Source: Vibrio sp. 10N.261.55.A7
Lineage (GTDB): Bacteria > Pseudomonadota > Gammaproteobacteria > Enterobacterales > Vibrionaceae
Length of the DNA stretch: 55,020 bases
Reading direction: 5' to 3'
Assembly: GCF_002877365.1 (NCBI RefSeq)
Contig: NZ_MCWZ01000028.1
Span: 1,372-56,391 of the forward strand
Positions 28,529 through 36,004 of this stretch are shown here, one piece after another; within the stretch, counting starts at the first letter, position 1; each line of letters begins with the position of its first letter. The position numbers were made by a program, and so were the translations under genes. The notes under the pieces are model-generated. The model saw only the letters and a list, made by a program, of their open reading frames with translations, ran no database searches and had not been told where the DNA came from.

Positions 28529-29140
28529 ATGAATTACGCGGTTCAACATCAAATTACTCATTACGACTTTTTAACTACGACACCTCGTAAAAAGGTAATC
28601 AAACACAGTTTAATTCGAGTTCTAGAAGGCTTAGCGCTTGTTCGCTTAGGTAAGAGTGAATATGCGATTCATAAAGGCGAATCCATCTGGATTCCACTCG
28701 ATTGTTTGTGCAGCATTACCTTCTTCCCCGCGAGCACAATTCAAACCATCGATTTCTCATCAAGGTTGACGCTCAATTTCCCAGCGAGTTCTGGTCAGAT
28801 TAAGCCTGGCGAACTGCTTGCCGCGCTGTTGAACCAATTGGCTATTAAGGAAGAAGACAGCGATGATCATACACATGCCATGCTTTCATTGTTGAAACTA
28901 GAGGCAACCAAGCTTTCACCGAAATTGAAACTCGATCGATTTAGCCAAGCGGTTTCATCGTGGCAGCCGCTTCAGACCAGCTCATTAGATGCTCAAGTAC
29001 AGTTAGCGTTGCTTATTCGTGAAGCAAAAAAGCGTGCGCTCTCGGGCCAAAAGAAACCGCTGATTGCAGAGCAGCTATTTGCTGGTAATGAGAAAGAGTG
29101 TGATCAAGTGGCCACATTGATTTTAGGTCAGCAACTTTAA
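28529..29140 (+). CDS. Cupin-like protein resembling an AraC sensor domain without HTH
   Basis: 203 residues. The first about 90 residues have the pattern of an AraC-type cupin sensor (RVLEGLALVRLGKSEYAIHKGESIWIPLDCLCSITFFPAS). The C-terminal half is helical (LDRFSQAVSSW, LLIREAKKRALSGQKKPLIAEQLF), but I cannot see the paired helix-turn-helix motifs of an AraC DNA-binding domain. It may be a ligand sensor that acts with a partner, or a diverged regulator. The gene is complete (ATG to stop) and isolated; upstream 190 bp contain one ATTATCA half-site of a Fur-like element, too little to call a Fur box. Function unknown. Confidence 0.6.
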   Translation: MNYAVQHQITHYDFLTTTPRKKVIKHSLIRVLEGLALVRLGKSEYAIHKGESIWIPLDCLCSITFFPASTIQTIDFSSRLTLNFPASSGQIKPGELLAALLNQLAIKEEDSDDHTHAMLSLLKLEATKLSPKLKLDRFSQAVSSWQPLQTSSLDAQVQLALLIREAKKRALSGQKKPLIAEQLFAGNEKECDQVATLILGQQL

Positions 29141-29178
29141 AACTCAGTAACGTCTTAAGTACAGCATCATACAAACAA

Positions 29179-29209
29179 ATAAGCACTGAACGAATCGATC
29201 AGTGCTTAT
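29179..29209. terminator. Hairpin between convergent cupin-like and amylase genes
   Basis: An 11-bp perfect stem (29179-29189 with 29199-29209) around a 9-nt loop, followed by only a short T-poor sequence. Its position between convergent stops supports a terminator. Confidence 0.5.
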
Positions 29210-29289
29210 AGTCATTGAGTCACCTACACATTAAAACGCAGCGTTAACTCATCTTCTCGGTCTTATGTAGCTGTATATGGCTTGGTGTA

Positions 29290-30642
29290 TTACTGTTTCA
29301 CCAACATAAGGCTGCTTTTGGCTTCTACTTTAATGTCGACTAAGCCTGCACTAGCTTCAAAATCCAATCCGGTCAGGTAGTCACACCACACGCCATCGGC
29401 TTTCAGCTCTACGTTGGAGGCCCTAGATGACTTGTTCAATATCACGATCCCCGCTTCACCACGTTCAAAAATCAGCAAGTCTTCACTGGCTTCGACTATC
29501 GTCATTGGCAGACCATGCATCTCATTGTAAAAGCGGACTCTACTTTGGATGCGCTTATCATCCCAAGCACTCATCCAACGAGGTTCCCCTGAAGAATCTT
29601 TCACTCCGCTTGGATTTAAGTCGCTATAAATCAAAGGGGCGCCGCCATCTCTGCCAAGAATGTAACTATAGGCAAGCCACTCACTGTTCTCATCCATCAC
29701 AAGGTTATTAAACACATCGTTGTTGGGAATATCGTGAGTAATGGCGAATGTGATCGCTCGACCTTTCGACAGCGCTTGTCCAAAGCAATAAGGGTTGACC
29801 AAAGACTTTAAACTGCCTTTAGGTGCTAAAGCGTCATAGATAGTTTGAAATAGTGGGAAATCGTAGGCCCCTAGACGCGTTTCTTTTAAATAGGGCTGCA
29901 AGAATAGCTCATACTCTTCCTTCGTTGCGCCGCCATCAGTAATGATTTCCCCAAAAATATGCACATCATGAGTAATATCTTTACTCCATACCTTTTGCAA
30001 TTGCTTTAAGGTGATGTGTTTAGCCGCATCGATTCTAAACCCTTTCACGCCAAGCTTTTTCAACGACGTAAGATACGCACGCTGCTGTTCAATAACGTAG
30101 TCACTGTCTCTTAGCGTCGGTAGACCAGGATCTTGCGGGCCGCCGGTGATTCGTCCATTTTGAACCTCCCACTTATCTTTCCAGTCTTTTATCCCAAACG
30201 CTTCCACGAAGTCATCTTCTGTAAAAAGCGGTTTGGTGAGATCACCAAATAGTCTCTGTGATTGATAGAACTCTGAATTGGAATGATACTCGTCCAAATC
30301 TTCTTGACTTGGGTACTGGAGATCGTTACGAATCGAAGACTCATTCGCCATGTGGTTGAATACCACATCAACATAGACAGAGATGTTATAAGCCGCGAGG
30401 CTTTCGATCATCTCGATGAATCTTTCTGTATTGCCCAGCTGATTATCGATCACTCGATAGTCTTGGGGTTGATAGCGCTGCCACCATTGAGTCCCATTAG
30501 GGTGAGTCAATGACTTCATTGGTGGTGACACAAGTACAGACTTATAGCCGGCGCTCGCGATAGCATTTGCACGTTCAGTTACTAATGCATATGGCCAATC
30601 AAATGCGTGCAAGATAACGTTGGCATAGTTCACGTTTTCCAT
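29290..30642 (-). CDS. Cytoplasmic GH13 alpha-amylase-type glycoside hydrolase
   Basis: 450 residues, no signal peptide, so intracellular. All four GH13 regions are visible: DVVFNH (92-97), GFRIDAAKH (201-209, nucleophile Asp205), IFGEI (acid/base Glu232) and ITHDIPNN (His303-Asp304). It starts directly with barrel strand 1 (YANVILHAFDWPYALV) and ends with a small beta domain. It probably acts on alpha-1,4-glucans or maltodextrins; no transporter or maltose gene lies nearby to refine this. ATG 30642 has AAGGA upstream at some distance. Single gene. Confidence 0.9.
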   Translation of the reverse strand: MENVNYANVILHAFDWPYALVTERANAIASAGYKSVLVSPPMKSLTHPNGTQWWQRYQPQDYRVIDNQLGNTERFIEMIESLAAYNISVYVDVVFNHMANESSIRNDLQYPSQEDLDEYHSNSEFYQSQRLFGDLTKPLFTEDDFVEAFGIKDWKDKWEVQNGRITGGPQDPGLPTLRDSDYVIEQQRAYLTSLKKLGVKGFRIDAAKHITLKQLQKVWSKDITHDVHIFGEIITDGGATKEEYELFLQPYLKETRLGAYDFPLFQTIYDALAPKGSLKSLVNPYCFGQALSKGRAITFAITHDIPNNDVFNNLVMDENSEWLAYSYILGRDGGAPLIYSDLNPSGVKDSSGEPRWMSAWDDKRIQSRVRFYNEMHGLPMTIVEASEDLLIFERGEAGIVILNKSSRASNVELKADGVWCDYLTGLDFEASAGLVDIKVEAKSSLMLVKQ

Positions 30643-31000
30643 ACGTATCTAATTCCTTAAATAGTGTTTTGTAACTTTCAATATCGGCATTATATAAATA
30701 AATAGAATCAAAATAGTCCCCCTTAGCAGCAATAAACTCGTATGAGTAGAAGGGCGTAGTTGTCTCACCCTCCCCTATTTCTATCCACCTGAAAGGAGAT
30801 TTCCGCTTGGGCTGCAACAGAAGACAGCACTTCTATATTTAACTCACTACTGACGCTTTTAGTAGGCAAACACAATAATTCGATTCATCAAATTGAGGCG
30901 GTTCGTAGAAAGGTGATCGAGTTCAAAGTTAAAGTACTATTGGTGACTGTAGTCTCTTAGGTACTGTCATTTTTAAAGATAGCGGTTAAAGGAGATCATA
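30643..31000. other. Intergenic region upstream of the amylase and DsbA-like genes
   Basis: About 360 bp between divergent genes. A 72-codon minus-strand frame (30599-30817, TTG start) overlaps the amylase start and has no recognisable domain; I do not call it. The right end carries a very good AAAGGAG ribosome-binding site for the DsbA/FrnE-like gene. No other feature could be supported. Confidence 0.4.
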
Positions 31001-31636
31001 ATGGCGTTTCGTGTCGATATTGTTTCAGATGTGGTCTGCCCCTGGTGTGTCATTGGCTATTTACGTCTAGAACGTGTCATCGACCGATTGTCGTTAAAAG
31101 AACCTGTCGAGATACACTGGCACCCATTTGAACTTAACCCCACCATGCCTCAGCAAGGGATGGATTTGTACCAACATACCTTCGAAAAATACGCCGCGAC
31201 AAGCGACGCGAGTGAACGTGCGCGCTCATCCATGGCTACGCTTGGTAAAGAACTGAATTTCTTTTTCAACTTTTCTACCAGCATGAAGATATACAACACT
31301 CGTAAAGCTCACCAGTTACTTATGTGGTCAGCGCAATTTGGTCTTCAGTACAGCCTTAAAATGGCTTTGTTTCGGGCTTATTTTACCCAATCTACAGACG
31401 TGAGTTCGATTGAAAATTTACGAGAGATTGCCAGAACCGTTGGGCTAAATCCTGAGGTTGCTACTCAGGTAATGCAAGATGAAACGTGGGAAAATGCTGT
31501 TGCGGTAACCGAGCAGCAGTGGGTAGAAGCTGGTATTAACGCCGTACCGGCATTTATCTTTAATCAAAAACAAGTCCTTATCGGTGCACAAACAGAATCC
31601 ACACTGACTGACGTAATAAGCACAATAAATATGTGA
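31001..31636 (+). CDS. DsbA-family (FrnE-like) thiol oxidoreductase, cytoplasmic
   Basis: 211 residues. The active site is CPWC (residues 13-16) in SDVVCPWCVIGYLRLE, directly at the N-terminus with no signal peptide, and the cis-Pro loop is AVPAFIFN. The inserted helical domain (RARSSMATLGKELNFFFNF ... TRKAHQLLMWSAQFG) is typical of FrnE and 2-hydroxychromene-2-carboxylate-isomerase-like proteins. It should catalyse dithiol-disulfide exchange in the cytoplasm; FrnE homologues are linked to oxidative-stress tolerance. ATG 31001 is preceded by AAAGGAG. No partner gene is evident. Confidence 0.9.
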   Translation: MAFRVDIVSDVVCPWCVIGYLRLERVIDRLSLKEPVEIHWHPFELNPTMPQQGMDLYQHTFEKYAATSDASERARSSMATLGKELNFFFNFSTSMKIYNTRKAHQLLMWSAQFGLQYSLKMALFRAYFTQSTDVSSIENLREIARTVGLNPEVATQVMQDETWENAVAVTEQQWVEAGINAVPAFIFNQKQVLIGAQTESTLTDVISTINM

Positions 31637-31757
31637 TTCAACTCGCGTGTAGTCAATACAACTGCTGACAAACATATTTATAACGAATAATCATTGCTCT
31701 CTTATTCTTGCCATCATAAGCTCGGTTAAAATCAATAAGAAACGGTAAAGTAAAGTC

Positions 31758-32687
31758 ATGAAAAGCGCATTTGTATACCCTATTGGTGAACAAGGTAAAC
31801 CGTGGGGAGAGAAAGAACGGTCTGAATGGAGAGAACAAACTCAGGTTAAACGCGAATACAACGTAGAAGTTGTGCCAAAGATTAAAGATCTGGGTAAAGA
31901 CTTCGATGTTGAGCAATATGGTTCTTTGTCATACGACCCTGCTCGTTTTCCACTTTATTGTTTAAAAAGCCGCAACTGGACAGAAGATAAGCCAACGATT
32001 CTTGTCACTGGTGGTGTACATGGTTACGAGACAAGTGGCGTTCACGGCGCGCTCAAGTTTATTGAAACTCAAGGCAAACTATATAGCCAGTATTTCAATA
32101 TTGTGGTTGCTCCGTGTGTGAGCCCTTGGGGTTACGAAACCATTAACCGATGGAACCCGAATGCGGTCGATCCTAACCGATCTTTTTACCAAGATTCTCC
32201 AGCAGAAGAGTCGGCCAAATTGATGGCGATGGTGAACAGTTTAAACACCGACATATTCATTCATGTTGACTTACACGAAACCACTGACAGCGACGAAACT
32301 GAGTTCCGCCCTGCTCTAGCTGCACGTGATGGTAAAGAGTTAATTGAAGGTATGGTACCGGATGGTTTTTACACGGTAGGCGATACAGAAAACCCACAGC
32401 CAGAATTTCAGCGTGCGGTGATTGAGTCAGTGAAACAGGTGACGCATATCGCTCCGGCCGATGCCAACAATAAAATCATTGGCTCGGATGTTGTTCAACA
32501 CGGCGTGATTAACTACCCATTAAAAGAGCTGTCGCTTTGCGGTGGACTCAGTAATTGTCAATTTGGCACGACGACGGAAGTGTACCCAGATAGCCCGAAA
32601 GTGACGGATGAAGAATGCAACCACGCTCAAGTTGCGGCGATTATCGGTGCGCTTGATTTTGGTCTCGCATATCTAAACAAGAAGTAA
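31758..32687 (+). CDS. M14-family zinc carboxypeptidase-like peptidase
   Basis: 309 residues. Zinc ligands are His88 and Glu91 in GGVHGYET and His173 in HVDLHE; the likely catalytic base is Glu274 in TTTEVYP. This arrangement is that of the M14 carboxypeptidase/succinylglutamate desuccinylase-like group. There is no signal peptide, so it is probably cytoplasmic and acts on a small peptide or N-acyl amino acid; the substrate cannot be read from the sequence. The N-terminal about 75 residues are a separate leader region. ATG 31758. It is followed by a hairpin that also serves the convergent AraC-type gene. Confidence 0.85.
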   Translation: MKSAFVYPIGEQGKPWGEKERSEWREQTQVKREYNVEVVPKIKDLGKDFDVEQYGSLSYDPARFPLYCLKSRNWTEDKPTILVTGGVHGYETSGVHGALKFIETQGKLYSQYFNIVVAPCVSPWGYETINRWNPNAVDPNRSFYQDSPAEESAKLMAMVNSLNTDIFIHVDLHETTDSDETEFRPALAARDGKELIEGMVPDGFYTVGDTENPQPEFQRAVIESVKQVTHIAPADANNKIIGSDVVQHGVINYPLKELSLCGGLSNCQFGTTTEVYPDSPKVTDEECNHAQVAAIIGALDFGLAYLNKK

Positions 32688-32701
32688 CTGGCTATACAGT
32701 T

Positions 32702-32737
32702 GAGAGCACAATGAGTGTAAATTCCTCATGTGCTCTC
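32702..32737. terminator. Hairpin between M14 peptidase and AraC-type gene
   Basis: A 13-bp stem with one bulged base (32702-32715 with 32725-32737). It is located between convergent genes, with a TTAAATCGGTTTT sequence after it. Confidence 0.55.
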
Positions 32738-32749
32738 GTTAAATCGGTT

Positions 32750-33178
32750 TTACACATCTTTAAGTTGGGTTGGTGATAGACCGGTGGTGTTTTTTACTGC
32801 CCGACTCAATTTTGCCGGATCGGAGTAGTTGAGAATGACAGACACCTCTTCAACCGATAGCCCTTGGGCCATGAGCGCTTTGGTTTTTTGCGCTTTTTGT
32901 CGGTTTATATAATCTCTGAAGCTGTCATTTTCTTGTATAAATAAACGCTGAATGGTTCGTTCCGATACACCGAATAACGATGATAGATAATCCATTCCGA
33001 AATTCTCATGAAGCAAAACCGAATCAGTGACAATTTTCACCTGTTCAAGCTTGTCTAACGAGTTGAGTTTTGAATTGGTCATAGAGTCTTGAGATAGCTC
33101 TGCGATGGTATTACCAAAGGGAATGAAGCTTAATTTTTTTCCCGCATTTACAATGCCAGTTACCGTCTGATCAGTCAT
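32750..33178 (-). CDS. AraC-type regulator, 5'-truncated (DNA-binding domain retained)
   Basis: 142 residues from the only available ATG. The C-terminal about 90 residues are an AraC/XylS DNA-binding domain with both helix-turn-helix units (MDYLSSLFGVSERTIQRLFI and VEEVSVILNYSDPAKLSRAV). The frame stays open upstream to 33328 and encodes plausible AraC sensor-domain sequence (SPERSPQSLQSRF, WKPEYLDFEPHFIP), but it contains no start codon and runs into the 3' end of the S66 peptidase gene. I infer that a full-length regulator lost its N-terminal part when the foreign segment arrived. It may be a pseudogene, or a truncated DNA-binding protein starting at 33178. Confidence 0.65.
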   Translation of the reverse strand: MTDQTVTGIVNAGKKLSFIPFGNTIAELSQDSMTNSKLNSLDKLEQVKIVTDSVLLHENFGMDYLSSLFGVSERTIQRLFIQENDSFRDYINRQKAQKTKALMAQGLSVEEVSVILNYSDPAKLSRAVKNTTGLSPTQLKDV

Positions 33179-33302
33179 TACTTTTGTGGGAATAAAATGA
33201 GGTTCAAAGTCTAAATATTCAGGCTTCCAACCCTCTTTGTAAGTGCTTATAAAACGACTCTGGAGCGATTGAGGGCTTCTCTCTGGTGAGGAATACTCAC
33301 TC

Positions 33303-34289
33303 TCACTTTTGACTAAGGTTACAGTACCCTACTTTTTCATCATCACAGGTGATTGTGACTTTTTCACCAAGTATAACGGGATTATTTAATCTACCGTGTC
33401 CTATGAAAGGGTAGTAATACACGGGTTTTCCCCAATTATCTGCGAATCTTTGAATGACAGACTTGTAAATCAATCTCTGTTCATCTGTCGGATCCAGTGG
33501 GTAAAATTGACCAAAAACAATCGCATTTACATCTATCTTATTCATGAATAGGATTTGTTGTAGGCTACGGTCTAACTGACGAAAAGAAGTACCGACATCT
33601 TCCAACAATAGAACCTTATCGGTAAATTTTGGTTCAAATTTTGTAGCAAAACTAGCTGCAACCAACGTCAGGTTACCTCCTCTCAATTCTCCCGTAACGC
33701 CTTTATTGGCGATGTCGTTAAGGGGGATAACATCGTTATAAGAGATTCCAGACTTTAATATATTCGCAATATTTGGTAGTGGCTCCAAATCATTAGTCGA
33801 TATCGCAATGTCATCTGGGTCTTTCATATCCTTATTGTAACTAGCTACAACAGAGTGTAATGAGTCCCATTTTAGGTATTCGTTGACGAAAGAATGGATT
33901 GCGGTTACGTCACTAAAACCAATTAGTACTTTAGGTTTAGCAGACTTCAATCTTTCCACCTCTTTGTAAAGGTAGGGAATTAAGTTAAATCCACCACCAC
34001 CACCGCGAACAAACCAAATCACTTCGACATCGTCATCTAACAAAGCATTGATAAGGTTTTTTGCTCGAGAATAATCATTGTCAACATAACCCAAATCAGA
34101 AACGACTTGATGTAAGTATTGATCCGTTACTTTATAGCCAACCTTTTCTAATTTGCTTTTTATTTTGTCTAATTTCTGTTCGTCATACTGAGTTGACACC
34201 GATACAAGGGCAACGTTTTCGAAATTAGATGCATTAGCAAGGAGAGGTAATAAGAGGCATACTAAAAAAATACAAACCTTAATCTTCAT
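33303..34289 (-). CDS. Exported S66-family (LD-carboxypeptidase/MccF-like) peptidase
   Basis: 328 residues. A signal peptide is clear (MKIKVCIFLVCLLLPLLANA), which is unusual because LdcA is cytoplasmic. S66 features: RGGGGGFNLIPYL, IGFSDVTAIHSF (probable Ser nucleophile), GELRGGNLTLVA, VLLLEDVG and PFIGHGR (probable His). The Glu usually found after LEDVG/N is Thr here. Family members cleave muropeptide LD-bonds or detoxify microcin C; which applies is unknown. I choose ATG 34289 because the signal peptide begins there and GGGA lies upstream; an in-frame ATG four codons earlier is a by-product of the local tandem repeat. The gene is AT-richer than its neighbours and looks acquired. Confidence 0.8.
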   Translation of the reverse strand: MKIKVCIFLVCLLLPLLANASNFENVALVSVSTQYDEQKLDKIKSKLEKVGYKVTDQYLHQVVSDLGYVDNDYSRAKNLINALLDDDVEVIWFVRGGGGGFNLIPYLYKEVERLKSAKPKVLIGFSDVTAIHSFVNEYLKWDSLHSVVASYNKDMKDPDDIAISTNDLEPLPNIANILKSGISYNDVIPLNDIANKGVTGELRGGNLTLVAASFATKFEPKFTDKVLLLEDVGTSFRQLDRSLQQILFMNKIDVNAIVFGQFYPLDPTDEQRLIYKSVIQRFADNWGKPVYYYPFIGHGRLNNPVILGEKVTITCDDEKVGYCNLSQK

Positions 34290-34367
34290 AACAATTCCCA
34301 CATTACTTTACTCTTCATGACAATTCCCACATTACCTTACTCTTCATGGCCATTCCTACATTAGAAG
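34283..34367 (-). repeat. 29-bp tandem repeat (about 2.9 copies) spanning the S66 peptidase start
   Basis: Units at 34283-34311, 34312-34340 and 34341 to about 34367. Units 1 and 2 differ at only two positions; unit 3 has diverged. On the minus strand each unit contains a purine-rich GGGA or AGGA followed by an ATG. The two upstream ATGs each open a 10-codon ORF (MKSKVMWELS and MKSKVMWELL) whose TGA overlaps the next ATG (ATGA). Confidence 0.85.
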
Positions 34368-34437
34368 TTTAAATTCTGAACGGGGATAATAAAATTTATA
34401 TGCACCTGATTTAACTTGATGGCACTTAATCCGCCCC

Positions 34438-34761
34438 TTGTATCTTGACCAGCCTATGACTCATCCCGCTCTCAGCGGTGACTTAGAAAATTCGATGATT
34501 TCAAAAGTGCTGACTGAATTCATGATTGATCTCGCTGCGGCAATGGCCAGGGATGATTATGAAACCCGACGTAAAAGACAGGCACAAGGAATACAGAAAG
34601 CTAAGGCTTTAGGTAAATATCAAGGAAGAAAACCAGATCTCCAACTGAGAGAAAATGTGGCGCTTTTACTTAGTGAGGGTAAAAGCTGGTCTCAGATTCA
34701 ACACCTTTTAGGCTGTAGCCGGTCAACTATCGAAAAGGTCAAAAAATCTGGAGCAGTCTGA
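34438..34761 (+). pseudogene. Serine recombinase (resolvase) C-terminal fragment
   Basis: About 107 codons matching the end of a resolvase: the final part of the catalytic domain (LDQPMTHPALSGDLENSMIS, LTEFMIDLAAAMARDDYETR), then the arm helix (RKRQAQGIQKAKALGKYQGR) and a helix-turn-helix (SWSQIQHLLGCSRSTIEKV). The catalytic Ser and about 80-90 N-terminal residues are absent; in the same frame a TGA lies just upstream at 34417-34419. It cannot catalyse recombination. It marks this stretch as the relic of a mobile element. Confidence 0.8.
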
Positions 34762-34907
34762 TAAAGGCTTTACTTTGTAATGAAGAATAAAATGAATTGG
34801 ATTCCCCTTAAAAATAATGGGTTACGCTCTTATCGTACAATGTTTTCCGAATCGTCAAGTGACCCCTACTACAGCAATCGGAAGTTGTAGTAGATAGGAA
34901 AGAAAAG

Positions 34908-35024
34908 ATGATTTCGATGTATGCAAACGCCCAGAACATAGAATGCCAAAGTATATCCAGTGATCTGTCTACTTTGTTCAAAAAACATCCTGATTATTTG
35001 GCTTACTATCCTAATCGAAAGTAG
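34908..35024 (+). CDS. Possible 38-codon ORF overlapping the korB 3' end
   Basis: ATG 34908 follows AGGAAAG and the frame runs to TAG 35022-35024, overlapping the last 19 nt of korB on the other strand. The product (starts MISMYANAQNIEC, ends YYPNRK) has no recognised motif. An 8-bp hairpin (34866-34873 with 34886-34893) precedes the ribosome-binding site. It may be chance. Confidence 0.2.
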   Translation: MISMYANAQNIECQSISSDLSTLFKKHPDYLAYYPNRK

Positions 35025-36004
35025 CTACCTTGTTGCAATACACTGTTTAAATCTCTGTTCCCTTTCTTTTCTGTCGCATGCTTTTGTTGCATCGTTAATT
35101 CTTGGTCGAAGGTAGGTCGCTGAATCTGTCGAAAAATACCAACTGGTACTGGGAATTCTGGATAGCTCAATTGAGCCAAAGAAAACGCATAAATAGAGTC
35201 TTGTGTGTCTGTTGAATGTTTGATGGTAGAAGGGTCACCCGCTTTTTTTAGACTGAATCCAAAACCACTGTTTATAAGGGCGTTATTCTTATCTTTGCCA
35301 AAAAGTAGCGGCTGTTTGTCTTCCAAATACAATAAGTTTTCTTCTCGATTCGCTGGCGCATTGTATCGGTCGTGTACTTTGTCATTGAATATCACACAAT
35401 TTTGTAATATCTCGACGACAGCCGTTCCTTTATGTTCAGCCGCTGCCTCAAGCACCATGGCCATATGAGCGGGATCGTTATCTGAAGTGCGGGCCAAAAA
35501 TGTTGCATCAGCTGACGCTGCAAGTGCCAAGGGGCGTAATGGACGGTCAGGCGATCCAGACGGGCTAGATTTTGAGACCCAACCTTTATCGCTCGTGGGT
35601 GAAAACTGCCCTTTCGTCAGACCGTAAACGGCATTGTTAAACAACAATATCTTTATATCCTGGTTACGACGAATGGCGTGTATAAAATGATTACCACCAA
35701 TACTCAATGCATCACCATCACCGGTGATGACCCACACCTCTAGATTTGGGTTTGTTTCTTTCACGCCAGTGGCAATGGCAGGCGCACGTCCGTGAATGGT
35801 GTGGAAACCGTATGTTTCAAGATAGTATGGAAAGCGAGACGAACAACCTATCCCTGAAATGAATACAGTATCTTCTCTCGTACGCCCTGTTTTTGCCAGC
35901 ATTCCTTGCATAGTTTTAAGTACATTGAAATCACCGCATCCTCGGCACCACTTAACAGAAGAAGATGAAACAAAGTCTTTTCTATTTAATGTTTCAACAC
36001 TCAT
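35006..36004 (-). CDS. korB: 2-oxoacid:ferredoxin oxidoreductase, beta subunit (KorB-like)
   Basis: 332 residues. This subunit binds thiamine diphosphate (ITGDGDALSIGGNH ... LLFNNAVYGLTKGQ) and one Fe-S cluster (WCRGCGD near the N-terminus, GIGCSSR). With KorA it decarboxylates a 2-oxoacid, most likely 2-oxoglutarate, to the acyl-CoA and reduces ferredoxin. The start overlaps the korA stop (ATGA), so the pair is translationally coupled. The two-subunit form, with no separate ferredoxin-type delta subunit, matches the KorAB type described in Mycobacterium and other aerobes. Substrate is inferred from family resemblance. Confidence 0.88.
   Translation of the reverse strand: MSVETLNRKDFVSSSSVKWCRGCGDFNVLKTMQGMLAKTGRTREDTVFISGIGCSSRFPYYLETYGFHTIHGRAPAIATGVKETNPNLEVWVITGDGDALSIGGNHFIHAIRRNQDIKILLFNNAVYGLTKGQFSPTSDKGWVSKSSPSGSPDRPLRPLALAASADATFLARTSDNDPAHMAMVLEAAAEHKGTAVVEILQNCVIFNDKVHDRYNAPANREENLLYLEDKQPLLFGKDKNNALINSGFGFSLKKAGDPSTIKHSTDTQDSIYAFSLAQLSYPEFPVPVGIFRQIQRPTFDQELTMQQKHATEKKGNRDLNSVLQQGSYFRLG

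Noticed and set aside
30599..30817. 72-codon minus-strand ORF overlapping the amylase start
   Set aside because: It starts with TTG, has no recognisable domain or clear ribosome-binding site, and overlaps the confident amylase start by 44 nt.
34438..34761. Functional resolvase marking an active mobile element
   Set aside because: The catalytic N-terminal half is missing and an in-frame stop lies just upstream; no inverted repeats or target duplications could be found.
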